Positions 54,680-64,000 of a stretch of DNA of 64,000 nucleotides are shown here, one piece after another. The stretch's first letter is position 1. Each line of letters opens with the position of its first letter. This stretch comes from Ichthyophis bannanicus (lineage: Eukaryota; Chordata; Amphibia; Gymnophiona; Ichthyophiidae): the NCBI GenBank assembly GCA_033557465.1, contig JAWIIG010000037.1:2542001-2606000 (forward strand). The letters run 5' to 3'. The notes beneath the pieces are model-generated. The model saw only the letters and a program-made list of their open reading frames with translations, had not been told where the DNA came from and did not search any database. The position numbers and the translations under genes are program-made.

Positions 54680-55570
54680 GTAAGTGAAGGAAAAAAAACA
54701 ATCCCAAGACAAGATAGAAAGATTCCAGGCAGTTTACCTGTCTTTATTTTTTTTCTGCTAGCAGAAGACCAGTCACTTGGTTACAGGAAGGAACTGGTAA
54801 AAATACAAGCCTTGCATGTCGGTTATATATGTTTTTTTCTAGCATTGCTCTAATACAAAAGCACCCCTTTAACCCCCTTACCAAGCCCACCCACGTATCC
54901 CCCCCCCTTTCTTTGTTCCCTTACATAAGCATTTCTAGAAAACTAAGACTATTTGTTACATAACTGCCAGGTGTAAGCCTTGCAGTGGTTAAGCATGCAT
55001 ATGAGAGTAAAGATAGTTTCAGCAAGATAGCGATCAGACCTAAAAGGTGACAAAAGATTATAAAAGGTGGCAAAAGATTATAGATTATATGTGCCATTTC
55101 GATGTCTCATCTCTGACGTCTACTTATGTCCGAGAGACCCATCTTAGACATCTGCTTAAGGGTCAAAAGGTTCCTATGTTCCTAGCTATGACACCTACAG
55201 TGGAAAAACACCTGCTGCAAAGGCCTACATGCCTAAGCATGCCTAAGGTAAATAGGAGCTCTTGATTGGTTGCATGAGGGGTGGCTGTGGTTTTGCAGCC
55301 CCTCTGTGGTTAGGCTTCTTTTCCTCTCGAAAAGGTCAGCCAGCTGCGAATTATAAGACATAATATAATGTATTTTTGTTTCTCTGCTGCTGTTTCTCTG
55401 CATCTAAAACTACAGGCCTCTCAGCCTCAAGAAAGTTTGGTTCAAGTACTGCCCTTGGCCTAAGTGTTGTCCTTTCTTTATTCTCTGTAATGCCTCCTTT
55501 TCCCATCTCACCTGCACGGATCTTGCCAACGAGGCAGGCTCTGCCTCTGCTGCGGCTGTCAGGGTAAGTG
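54680..55570 (-). repeat. LTR-like insertion in the DIRS leader
   Basis: On the minus strand a TATATAA box (54829-54823) precedes an AATAAA signal (54748-54743) by about 80 bp, followed by a T-rich end near 54690 (GTTTTTTTTCCTTCA). This is the promoter-R-polyA spacing of a solo retroviral-type LTR. The left boundary and target duplication are not certain; CTTAC near 54677 and near 55565 is a candidate. No protein is retained. Confidence 0.4.
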
Positions 55571-55759
55571 GCAGCTGGCCCGTGTCTGCTCCTTGTAAAT
55601 ATACAGATTTTACCTTTACCAAGAATACTTTAGCAATAGTAGAGCAACCGTTGCTTTAACCCAGCTAGGGTGAGCAAAGGAAGCCTCCGTTAGTGCAGAT
55701 CCTGATCGCTTCTCTCAAGAGCCAGTCAGGAACACTTCCTTCTCGCTGCTGAGGACTGA

Positions 55760-55888
55760 AAGACTGGCTCTCTAGCACAAGGGGGAGCTGGGTAGGCTAG
55801 CAGCAAGTCTTTGAAGAGTTCAGTCCTCAGCTGCTGAAGGAGGTTGACTACCCTACTGTTCCTGGACTGGCCCGGAGAGACGAAAAGG
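55760..55888 (-). repeat. DIRS 5' inverted terminal repeat
   Basis: Minus strand: TCCTTTTCGTCTCTCCGGGC, CAGTCCAGGAACAGTAGGGT, then the same GTCAACCTCCTTCAGCAGCT block as 49440-49470. The outer 15 bp differ from the 3' ITR, as expected when the ICR stores both ends. Confidence 0.88.
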
Positions 55889-56250
55889 AAACAAGTGAGA
55901 AGAAATGAAAACAGCACACACAGAATTATATCTTAAGAATAACAAAGTTCTGCTTAAGCTTTAGAAAGAAAGTCACAGGCCCGCAAACTTGAGCAGTCTC
56001 CTGTAACTCCCTTTATTTGCTTGTCCACAGCACTTTCTTTTATTAGGAAAATAAACTGCCACCTTATACCTTCCTCCGTGTCACGCTTTTTGCTTTGCCT
56101 ATATCTACATGTTACAAGTCAAGCTAAACACTACATGTTTCAGGTCAAGCATAAACATACTGCTCGTACTTAATCAGGACAATTCCTGGAAACAGAAGCT
56201 TCCTGTCTTACAAGATGTAATTTTGAGTGTCTCACTTATTCATAAACACC
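55889..56250. other. Unassigned, AT-rich
   Basis: Two AATAAA-type signals on the minus strand (TTTATTTGC near 56013, TTTTATTAG near 56038) lie in a region with no ORF. It could be another LTR remnant, but no ends are found. Confidence 0.3.
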
Positions 56251-56496
56251 CCCTATTTATTTATCATATACTGCCTTTCATGATATCAAGGTGGTTTACA
56301 TTGAACAAACTGAAATTACATTGAACAGGGCATTATAACTTGGAGATAGCTATTTTACAGGGAACATGGGCAATGGAGGCTTGCCCAAGGCCACAAGGAG
56401 CACTTCTGGCCCAAGGTTGCTGTCCTCTAGTGGGATTTAAACCCCTGACCTTCTGGCCTGAGGTAACATGCCCTAACCACTAGGCCACTTCGCCCT
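56251..56496 (-). repeat. tRNA-derived SINE with L2-like tail
   Basis: On the minus strand: GTGGCCTAGTGGTTAGGGCA (A box), a GGTTTAAATCCCACTAG B box with a mutated core, CTCCTTGTGGCCTTGGGCAA, then AATGTAATTTCAGTTTGTTC and an ATAAATAAAT end. Same family as 59176-59466 and 62011-62301, but with an internal deletion. Confidence 0.85.
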
Positions 56497-57582
56497 ATAG
56501 CACTGACAGCACATTTAAAGCTGTTCTCACACTCTAAACTTTCCCTGTGAAACCACAGCCCCCTACATGTCCCATTCTACAACCCTCACCTCTAGCCCAG
56601 GAGGTCAAGAAGCCTTTATGGCCAAGAGCTAAAGGAACATATCTTGCAAGATAACTCTCAGCAGCACTTGTTGGCTGGTAACAGCCACCCACTGCAATGG
56701 CTGTCATAGGGCATCTAATGTGTGACCCATGGGCAAAGTGACGCCTACCTGACCACGTGATGCAGCTCCATCTCTTTCCTATCTGCTTGAAGATTCAGAT
56801 ATAACTTGTCATTTCATCTCCCTTTTGTTAATAGTTTTGTAAAGAACCACTTATTCTTAACCACATTGCTTTTTTACCATTTTATTGCCATATCTTCTAC
56901 TGTTTATAAATTGTTAGAAAAATAGTGTGCTACCTTTTAAGTACCATTATCTGCTTGAAACATTCATCAACCTGCGCAGGAGGAGGAGGCAAGAGAGGAA
57001 GTACAGGTGCATAGGGGAGAGATCGGGGATGGGTGGGAAGACTCCCAATTAATTACATGCTTAGTCCAAGCAATCAGCATTTGGCACAACTGTATATCAG
57101 AGGGGAAGGAGGGTGACCGCTGAGGCATTGGAGATACAGAGAGCAGCCAGGATTTTTCAATGTAGCTTAAATTTTGCCCGAAGAACTAAACACCTTTATG
57201 CCAAGTTAAAGCAGCAGCAACCCTTGCTGAGCTAACCAGCAATCTTTGCCAGTTTCAGCTTGTCGGAAGGCACCAGGCATCATTTCTTGATCTTTCTTTT
57301 GGCTTTAGCCATGTTCAGGATTAAGCTGTTAGCTGAGAATGATTGTATGTTTCTTAACCATTTTCAGTGGGGCCACGTGGTAGGTTACTAAACTCCCATA
57401 TTGTAGAAGTTTTGAATTATTGACAAAAGATTAACAGTGGACCAGACCAAGAGGATTAATCTCCCACAAAAAGGAAAAAAAATCTTTGTTTAGCAAATGA
57501 TTTTCCAAATGCACAAGGTCAGGGTAATAAATCTGATACCTTATCAAGGGGGCCTATCAGATTATCAGTGCTTCTGAGTCCT
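56497..57582. other. No recognisable feature
   Basis: A mostly AT-rich stretch of over 1 kb with no long ORF, repeat end or known motif. One of the few candidates for non-repetitive host DNA in the window. Confidence 0.3.
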
Positions 57583-57725
57583 CTCCTGGAGGCAAACCTA
57601 AACAGTTTTCATGATTATCACCATCAATATGCAAGAGAAATTTTCATACATGGCGCCTCCAATGTATCTCATGCATATTCATAGTGGTATTCATGAAAAC
57701 ACAATTGGCTGGAATGCCTCCAGGA
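57583..57725. mobile_element. Short palindromic MITE
   Basis: TCCTGGAGGCAAACC at the left and GGAATGCCTCCAGGA at the right, with TTTTCATGATTAT and GGTATTCATGAAAAC inside as complementary subterminal motifs. It resembles the hAT MITE family at 7798 (shared CATGCATATTCAT core). Target duplication not clear. Confidence 0.5.
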
Positions 57726-57795
57726 AAAAGCACTGACTTACACTATTATAGTAGCATAGTCAATGGTAACGGATAAAGACCAAACTGGTTTATAA

Positions 57796-58078
57796 CTCCC
57801 CACACCGCCATCAGAGCCAGCTCCCCCGATCGGGGAAGAAGCGCCTGAGCGGGAAATCGTCCCACTCAGAAGCTCCTGCCCAATCGGGGCAGTGGGAGGG
57901 AAACAAAAGAAGGCATCCCATCGGCGTGGCCACACTCCCCACACTGCCATCAGAGCCAGCTCCCCCGATCGGGGTAGAAGCGCCTGAGCGGGAAATCGTC
58001 CCGCTCAGAAGCTCCTGCCCAATCGGGGCAGTGCGAGGGAAACAAAAGAAGGCATTCCGTCGGTGCGGCCGCACCTGG
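57796..58078 (+). repeat. Duplicated 138-bp L2 5' monomer
   Basis: CTCCCCACACCGCCATCAGA (57796) and CTCCCCACACTGCCATCAGA (57934) start two collinear units sharing CGATCGGGG, GCGCCTGAGCGGGAAATCGT and GGAAACAAAAGAAGGCAT. The units are CpG-rich and directly precede the L2 coding region, so they look like tandem promoter monomers. Confidence 0.75.
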
Positions 58079-58287
58079 CGTGCCCGCGCCTGAGGGCCTC
58101 GCCAGAGAGCCCTTTGGCATGGCCCTTAGGAGGGGCACAGAGGCAAGCACAGAAAAATGGAACAGGCCCAACTACATGGACCACAGAAGCTGCACAAAAA
58201 ACACCAGAAACAACCGAAAACAACAAGAGCAGCTAAAAGTAAGGGAAGTAAGTAAAACCATATACCAAAGACAGCCCAGAAGACAAC

Positions 58288-59175
58288 ATGCATGCAAATC
58301 TGATTCTCCCCATCAGCCTCCTCCTCACACAACTCCTTCCATTGCACACACCCAACCACCAACTACACACAAACACGCCATGGCTTCCACCAACAGCACA
58401 GATATACACATGCTCACAGTATAATCACGGGAACACACACAGGACACCCACGCACAAAAGGCAAAACAGGCGCAAGACCGACACCCACGCAAACACAAAG
58501 GAAGCACACAGAACAATAACCACCCCAGTGACAATCTCAATAGAGCTCATAAATGCCAGACCCTTACAAAACAAAATTAACACAATAGCAGACCACATAG
58601 ATGATCAGCAACCCGACATACTTTGCATCACAGAAACATGGCTCACCCCCACCGACAATGTACTACTCTATCAATTAATGCCTTCCATATACTCAGCATT
58701 CAACTGCCCACGTACACACCAGAGAGGAGGAGGAGTTCTAATCATCGCAAAGAACAGCCTAAAGTTCAAATCACGAAGTGCCACAGACACCCAACAATGC
58801 AACACCATCACTGTTGAGAACAAACAGATGGCCTTATGCCTCACCTGCAGAGCCCCCCATGCACCACCTGATGAACTAGCCTCCACACTTGAAGCGGTCT
58901 GCGCAGTCAGCACAAACCACAAACCCACGCTACTGCTAGGAGATTTCAACCTCAAATCTACCACCACCAAAGACGCGGAAGCTTTCCTCCTAGCGGTGAG
59001 TTCCTTTCAATACACCCAAATGATTAACACCCTGACACACAGACACAGATCATCGCCAGACCTCATATTCGCACCCAACTATCTACTCAACAGAGGGCTC
59101 ATTTCAACCCCCACTGTCACACCTGTACCATGGTCAGACCACCACATAATTAAAATAAATATTGTGCCACAAGGA
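58288..59175 (+). pseudogene. L2 endonuclease domain
   Basis: An open frame of about 300 codons. The nuclease begins around NARPLQNKINTIADHIDDQQ (58553), then PDILCITETWLTPTDN, RGGGVLIIAKNSLKF, TLLLGDFNLKSTTT, HRHRSSPDLIFAPN and PVPWSDHHIIKINIV. The TETW, GDFN, SPDLIF and SDHH boxes carry the expected catalytic residues. The ATG at 58288 precedes a Thr/His-rich lead of unknown role. The frame runs straight into the SINE at 59176. Confidence 0.88.
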
Positions 59176-59466
59176 GGAAAGGGAGGAGTGGCCTAGTGGT
59201 TAGGACAAGGTACTTCAGGCCGGAGGGCTGGGGGTTCAAGTCCCACCTGGGGACAGCAATCTCAGGCCGGAGGGACTGGGATTTCTAGTCCTATAGGCAC
59301 TCCTTGTGGTCTTGGGCAAGCCACTTAACCCTCCATTGCCCATGTTCCCTGTAAGTATTAGCGTATGTGTGTCATATCCCCTCGTGTTAAAATGTATCTC
59401 CCAATTGACCGCTTTGACCCGGTGAAAAGCGGGATATAAATACAGCTAAATAAATAAATAAAATAA
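59176..59466 (+). repeat. tRNA-derived SINE with L2-like tail, nested in L2
   Basis: GGAGGAGTGGCCTAGTGGTT (A box), GGGGGTTCAAGTCCCACC (B box), CTCCTTGTGGTCTTGGGCAA, and a tail AAAAGCGGGATATAAATACA then (TAAA)n. A GGCCGGAGGG motif appears twice. It splits the L2 endonuclease from its linker. Confidence 0.9.
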
Positions 59467-60159
59467 GATGAGAACCTGGACAACCCACCCACACAAAGAA
59501 GATTCGACAGGGACCAATTCCTACAGGACACTATACCACACCTGAACTCAGAAGCAGATGATCTAGAGGCTTAAATCAGAAACTGGAACAACATCATTAA
59601 TGCCGCTGCCAAAGCCATAGAACATAGACCCAAGAAAACTCGCTGCATCAAATTCCATCACAAACCATAGTACTCAAAAGTCATACGGAGCGAAAAGAGG
59701 GAACTCAGAATGTTAGAACGGTGATGGAGACACACCAAGTCGTCCAATACACAGGCACTATACCTAACAAAGCAAAAGGACTACAACGAACTCATCAACC
59801 AAACAAAGAGAGAATACCACACAAACATTATACTCAAATCCAACAAGAAACCACGAGAGCTCTTCGAAATTGTGAAAACTCTCACCAAGGAACAGAAGAC
59901 CAAAGGCAAAGTCTAAATAGACCCACAAGCATTTGCAAACCACATCCAAGAAAAATTCCATTCCTCTTTACAACCAAAAGCAAACACAACCACCAAACCA
60001 ACCACACCCCCGAAAACCTGGGGCACATTCAGCACCCCATCCACGGAGCAGCTCTCTCACATCATCACCGCACTCAATACAAGCATGGCTCCAACAGACC
60101 CATGCCCAGTGACATAGATCAAAGCTACTAAGTCAAACTTCATCCACACCATACACAAC
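59467..60159 (+). pseudogene. L2 linker region
   Basis: Continuation of ORF2 between endonuclease and RT, with several stops (59574, 59670) and shifts. Scraps such as KQRENTTQTLYSNPTR and QEKFHSSLQPKANTTT are readable. No catalytic motif is expected here. Confidence 0.6.
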
Positions 60160-60903
60160 ATGGTGCACAGCTCTCTGACCCAAGGAAACATGCCAAACCA
60201 GCTAAAGCTAGCCACTATAAGACCAATCCTGAAGAAATCCCCACTCGATAAGAACAATCCAGCAGCATACAGACCGATCTCAAGCATACCTCTACTGGCA
60301 AAAATTATTGAGAAGGCAGTACAGCATCAGCTACAAGACCACATTGACAACCACGCACCACTAGACATCAACCAACACGGTTTCCGCCCCAACCACGGAG
60401 TCGAAACACTCCTGTTATACCTCTTCAATAACATACTCCACCTCATAGACAACTGCAAGAACGGAATACTGATGATCTTCATCGACATTTTATCAGCGTT
60501 TGACACAGTGGGTCACAGAATTCTACTGGAAAGACTACAGAACATTGGGCTACATGGATCCACTCTGAAGTGGTTCCACTCATACCTAATGGACAGACAG
60601 ATACAGGTCAAAGTCGGCCCCAACAAATCCTGACCCATAAAGGTCCTGCAAGGAGTACCACAAGGATCCGCCTTATCGGCGCTATTATTTAACCTCTACA
60701 TTCAGCCAATATGCGACATCATGAAAGAACACAATATACAATACACATTTTACGCTGATGACATCATGATATACACACCAATCACACTTGACAACCCGGT
60801 CTACTCCAAAATAACAAACTGTCTCATACACATGACCAGCTGGTTTCAAGACAACAACCTGAACATAAACTACAGCAAGACCGAGGCACTAATCATCACC
60901 TGA
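60160..60903 (+). pseudogene. L2 reverse transcriptase
   Basis: KLATIRPILKKSPLDKNNPA, AYRPISSIPLLAKIIEKAVQ, HGFRPNHGVETLLLYLFN, MIFIDILSAFDTVGHRILLE, HSYLMDRQIQVKVGPNKS, a TGA at 60631-60633, VLQGVPQGSALSALLFNLYI, QYTFYADDIMIYTPI (YADD intact) and SWFQDNNLNINYSKTEALII, then a TGA at 60901-60903. Both stops stand in the same frame and are single-codon lesions (60631 fits CGA-to-TGA). Confidence 0.9.
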
Positions 60904-61051
60904 AACACCGACTTCGTCCCTCCACTCAACATCAAGGTAAGCAACACAACCATACCCATAAAACCGGAAGTAAAATACCTCGGAGTGACTGGACAAAGAA
61001 CTGAATCTACAATTACACATAAGCAGAACCACTAAAAATGCATACCACAGG

Positions 61052-61835
61052 ATGAGACAAATCCGACGCCTCAAACCACTCCTCTCCCCGGAGCACCTCC
61101 GCACAGTCTGCCAGGCACTAATAACCCCGATACTAGACTTCTGCAACCCAATCTATCTCGGTCTTACAAAACAAACACTCAGACCGCTGCAACTGGCACA
61201 AAACACAGCGGCACACATAATATCTGGCACAGCAAGACAAGAACACATCACACCCATTCTGAAAGATCTACACTGGCTTCCAATCAGCTCACGCATCAAA
61301 TATAAGACAGTCATAAATATATTCAGAATAAAACAAAAGTCATCAGCTCTCAGCTTACAAACACTCATACAATCTGACAGAAGCACACGACCGAGGAGGA
61401 GGGGCACTTCCAACTGTGTTAACACACCAAAAGACTTCACCAAGGTCCGCAAGGACACCATGGACCGAGCCCTTTCTCTGGCTGCACCAGCAATTTGGAA
61501 CGCCCTCCCAGATGACCTACGATTAACAACAGACATCATGGACTTTCAGAAGCAGCTTAAGACAACACTCTTCATCAAACAATACGGGGACGTCACATGA
61601 ACTACTCGCCAGTCAAGGGCACAGACCAACCCCCTCCCCCTTCCTCATGTACATAGGATTGTATAATAGTGCACGCTGCAAATAGCTCAACAGGAATCTA
61701 CGGTACACCACCACACACACACGCACTGTATCACTGCATGAACACACATAAACCATTCTCGTTGATTGTTTGCTGTGTAGACTGCCTTGATTGAAGGAGA
61801 AGGCGGTATAGAAATCCTTTTAAATAAATAAATCT
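61052..61835 (+). pseudogene. L2 ORF2 C-terminus and 3' UTR
   Basis: Open from MRQIRRLKPLLSPEHLRTVC through QALITPILDFCNPIYLGLTK, ILKDLHWLPISSRIKYKTVI, to APAIWNALPDDLRLTTDIMD and a stop at 61598. A frameshift lies between 60990 and 61050. The 3' UTR ends with GTAGACTGCCTTGATTGAAG, GGCGGTATAGAAATCC and TAAATAAATAAATC. Confidence 0.88.
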
Positions 61836-62480
61836 GTCTACGCCATTAAAATATAGGACTGGAGGACATGCAATGAAGCTGCAGTGTAACCTATTTAAGA
61901 CTAATAAGAGAAAGTGTTTATTCACGCAGCGCGTGATCAAAATCTGGAGTACGTTACCAGAGGATGTAGTAAAAGCTGTTAGTGTAGCTAGGCTTAAAAA
62001 GGATTTGGACAAGTTTATTTATTTATATTCTCTTATATACTGTGCTATTCTGCATCAGTGCAGTTTACATTGAACAAACTGAAATTACATTGAACAGGGC
62101 ATTATAACTTGGAGATAACTATTTTACAGGGAACATGGGCTATGGAGGGTTAAGTGGCTTGCCCAAGACCACAAGGAGCACCTGTGGGACTAGAAACCCC
62201 AGTCCTTCTGGCCCAAGGTTGCTGTCCTCTAGTGGGATTTGAATCCCCGACCTTCTGGCCTGAAGTACCTTGCCCCAACCACTAGGCCACTCCTCCACTC
62301 CAAAGTTCTTGGATGAAAGGTCCATAAACCATTATTAAATGGGACCTTTGAAATCCACTGCTTGCTACAATACAAGCATTGTGGAACCTGTGTGTCCTTT
62401 GGGGAAACTGCTAGGTACTTGTGACCCAGATTGGCCACCGTTGGAAACAGGATACTGTGCTTGATGGACCTTGGTCTGAC
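61836..62480 (+). pseudogene. CR1 3' end split by a SINE
   Basis: GACTGGAGGACATGCAATGA encodes the CR1 C-terminus ([40 protein letters not shown]). A SINE (62011-62301) interrupts at LDKF, after which GGTCCATAAACCATTATTAA and TGGTCTGACCCAGTATGGCA follow. The TTCTTATG end is missing because an L1 3' piece begins at about 62491. Confidence 0.85.
62011..62301 (-). repeat. tRNA-derived SINE with L2-like tail
   Basis: Minus strand: GGAGTGGAGGAGTGGCCTAG, GGGGATTCAAATCCCACTAG (B box), CTCCTTGTGGTCTTGGGCAA, TAATTTCAGTTTGTTCAATG, and a tail ending ATATAAATAAATAAA. The most complete copy of the family in the window. Confidence 0.9.
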
Positions 62481-62490
62481 CCAGTATGGC

Positions 62491-62648
62491 ATTGATAGCT
62501 TGTTTGTCAATGGAATATGTACACTTATTACTTGTTCTTATACAGGTTCTGTATTTCTTTTGCTTGCTCAATAAACATTGTTTAACAAAAAAAAAGGAAG
62601 ATTGTGTTGGTGAGGAGCTAGCTAAACTAAATGTGGACAAAATGATGG
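62491..62648 (+). repeat. L1 3' tail plus downstream flank (copy of 41200-41330/46586)
   Basis: TTGTCAATGGAATATGTACA, TTGCTCAATAAACATTGTTT, an A-run and then GGAAGATTGTGTTGGTGAGG to ATGTGGACAAAATGATGGGG. The same L1-tail/flank junction occurs at 41200-41330 joined to 46586. It lacks the TIR element and so serves as its empty site. Confidence 0.85.
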
Positions 62649-64000
62649 GGCTATTTAAAATCAGTGCGGTTTACATTTAACAGATTTGTGCAAAACAGTC
62701 GCCTGCTGTGCATTTACAATAAAACGGGAAGATACAACTTGGGCTTCAACTGGGGAAACTATCTACATCTATATACATTTATCTGCAACATTTACATGAG
62801 GTGATTGGGACTTACTGATTCCTGGCAGGATGTATGGTGGGTGTGGCTGAGATATTGGGTTTGGAGTAATGTAGGAGAAAGAGGTGGTGTTTTAGTGCTT
62901 TCCTAAACTGAGCAAGGTCTGTGATTGCTCGGATGGTAGTTGGGAGTGCGTTCCAGATGCTGGGAGCGTAGAACTTGAAGGCTCTGTTCTTTGTTGCCTG
63001 GTTGCATTTTGTTATCTCATTGGGGACCTGTAGAGTATTAGAGGCGAATGCTCTCCTTGCTCTGTTTGCTGGGGTAGGGTGGAGGAGGCCTGTTAGTACA
63101 GTAGGGGATATTTTGTTGATGGCTTTGAAGGTCATCAGGACTACTTTATATATGATACGGCAGTAGATTGGTAGCCAGTGTAAGTCCTTTAATATTGGGG
63201 TGATGTGGTCCCTCCTGGAGGCTCCATGTATGAAACGGGTGGCTGTGTTCATTGCAAGCTGTAGCGGGTTTAATGTGTTTTTGGGTAGGCCTTGTAGGAT
63301 CACATCAGCATAATCAAAGTGAGGGGTCACCATTGCCTGAAAAACTGATCTGAAATCATCTGGTTGCAGCAGGGGTCGGAGGTGTCGTAGTGTCTGTAGT
63401 TTGTGGTAGACTTGTTTGGTGGTGTTGCTGATATGTGCTTTGAAATCGAGTTGTTGGTCTAATGTCATGCCTAAGTAGCGGATGCTGGGTTTAGTTGGGA
63501 GTTCTGCGTCCCTTGTCTTTAGAGACGGCGGTGGTGAGAAAGCTTGATTTCTGGTTATGAACAGAACATCTGTTTTGTTGAAATGTATTTTGAGGCTCTG
63601 TGAGTGTAGCCAGTTTGTTACAGCATTGAAGCATTTTACTAGTTGGGATAAGTCTGGCTGATCATTCGTGAATGGGGTGAAGAGTAGTACATCGTCTGCG
63701 TAGACCAGGCATGATATGTTGAAAGAGCGGATTAATTCACATATAGATTGCATGTATATGTTGAATAAGAGGGCGGAAAGTGAGGAGCATTGAGGTACCC
63801 CGTGTACTTGTCGGAACGGGTCGGATGTTGTGGATCCTATCTGTACCTGTTGCCATCTGTCCGTTAGGTAGGATTTGCACCAAGTCAATGCTGAGCCATT
63901 AATTCCCTTGTCATGAAGCCGTATCATGAGTTGCTCGTGGTTTACAGAGTCGAATGCGGCAGCAATGTCTAGGAAAATTAAGGCGTATCCGTGCATGATG
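62649..64000 (-). mobile_element. L2 LINE, young, runs off the window
   Basis: The 3' end begins at about 62649 (complement of GTAAACCGCACTGATTTTAA). The coding part is open to the window edge. It is the same family as 255-640. The rest of the element (RT start, endonuclease) lies beyond 64000. Confidence 0.9.
62812..63996 (-). CDS. L2 reverse transcriptase C-terminal half, open, partial
   Basis: 394 codons without a stop, 5' end outside the window. LIFLDIAAAFDSVNHEQLMI, WCKSYLTDRWQQVQIG, VHGVPQCSSLSALLFNIYMQ (expected GVPQG; here Cys), SCLVYADDVLLFTPFTND (YADD), SLKIHFNKTDVLFITRNQ, SIRYLGMTLDQQLDFKAHIS, ILKDLHWLPIYCRIIYKVVL, WNALPTTIRAITDLAQFRKA. It reverse-transcribes its own RNA at the target nick. 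The PQG glycine change would be expected to impair activity; otherwise it looks recent. Confidence 0.9.
   Translation of the reverse strand: MHGYALIFLDIAAAFDSVNHEQLMIRLHDKGINGSALTWCKSYLTDRWQQVQIGSTTSDPFRQVHGVPQCSSLSALLFNIYMQSICELIRSFNISCLVYADDVLLFTPFTNDQPDLSQLVKCFNAVTNWLHSQSLKIHFNKTDVLFITRNQAFSPPPSLKTRDAELPTKPSIRYLGMTLDQQLDFKAHISNTTKQVYHKLQTLRHLRPLLQPDDFRSVFQAMVTPHFDYADVILQGLPKNTLNPLQLAMNTATRFIHGASRRDHITPILKDLHWLPIYCRIIYKVVLMTFKAINKISPTVLTGLLHPTPANRARRAFASNTLQVPNEITKCNQATKNRAFKFYAPSIWNALPTTIRAITDLAQFRKALKHHLFLLHYSKPNISATPTIHPARNQ

Larger units (their letters stand above)
49371..55888 (-). mobile_element. Structurally complete DIRS retrotransposon
   Basis: On the minus strand: 5' ITR (55888-55760), gag (54478-52844), pol with RT, RNase H and methyltransferase-like domain (53055-50848), tyrosine recombinase (51083-49986), internal complementary region (49972-49866) and 3' ITR (49547-49371). 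The three ORFs are open, overlap, and occupy three frames, the classical DIRS layout. It belongs to another subfamily than the 33951 copy. An LTR-like insertion may occupy the leader (54680-55570). The one visible lesion in a catalytic box is in the recombinase. Confidence 0.93.
57790..61835 (+). mobile_element. L2 LINE, near full-length
   Basis: A 5' UTR with duplicated monomers (57796-58078), endonuclease, RT, C-terminal domain and a 3' UTR ending AAATAAATAAATC at about 61833. A SINE is nested at 59176-59466. Without it the element is about 3.75 kb, close to a complete vertebrate L2. It inserted next to or into a CR1 (resuming 61836). Stops at 60633 and 60903 and a shift near 61000 make it inactive. 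Confidence 0.88.

Noticed and set aside
58080..58540. Minus-strand ORFs rich in Cys/Val/Leu
   Set aside because: They are antisense shadows of the Thr/His-rich lead of the L2 ORF2 and of its CpG-rich monomers.

Overview
This window is vertebrate nuclear DNA made almost entirely of transposable elements. I recognise no host gene, intact tRNA or rRNA gene, CRISPR array or bacterial feature. The mix is CR1, L2 and L1 LINEs, DIRS-type tyrosine-recombinase retrotransposons, a BEL/Pao retrotransposon, tRNA-derived SINEs with L2-like tails, hAT elements and long Harbinger-like DNA transposons. That mix suggests a large-genome vertebrate, most likely an amphibian and possibly a caecilian. The organism is inference; the element classes are read from translated motifs and repeat ends.

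Layout. 1-2170: 3' end of an unclassified polyadenylated repeat, an L2 3' end and an L1 ORF1 remnant. 2185-4244: CR1 on the minus strand. 4245-11222: a decayed BEL/Pao pol on the minus strand, split by an L2-tailed fragment and by a 3.4-kb TIR element (5723-9150) that carries a small hAT MITE. 11223-13523: DIRS pieces in permuted order (RNase H, methyltransferase, recombinase, complementary region, CR1 tail, terminal repeat, gag start). 13524-15390: an unclassified element with a 248-codon ORF; its 3' end resembles the window start. 15391-17363: sparse, with two hairpins.

17364-25090: a minus-strand L1 with nested L2 and CR1 pieces. About 25900-41296: a plus-strand L1 split by CR1 (27470-30182), by a DIRS element (33951-39594) and by an L2 3' fragment. 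41331-46582: a 5.25-kb TIR element homologous, in inverse orientation, to the one at 5723. A paralogous empty site at 62621-62645 confirms its ends and its TAA target duplication. 46586-49365: a CR1 fragment, a palindrome, a SINE and a 1,078-bp hAT element with an 8-bp target duplication.

49371-55888: a structurally complete DIRS element on the minus strand. It has inverted terminal repeats, an internal complementary region, and gag, RT/RNase H/methyltransferase and recombinase ORFs in three overlapping frames, all open. Its recombinase has a Trp where the HxxR arginine is expected. 55889-57780: sparse DNA with a SINE and a MITE. 57790-61835: a near full-length L2 with duplicated 5' monomers. 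61836-64000: CR1 and L1 tails, then a young minus-strand L2 whose ORF runs off the window edge.

The genes do not form a host pathway. Each coding region belongs to a self-mobilising element, and most are broken. The value of the window is its insertion stratigraphy and its three DIRS loci, which show intact, decayed and rearranged states.
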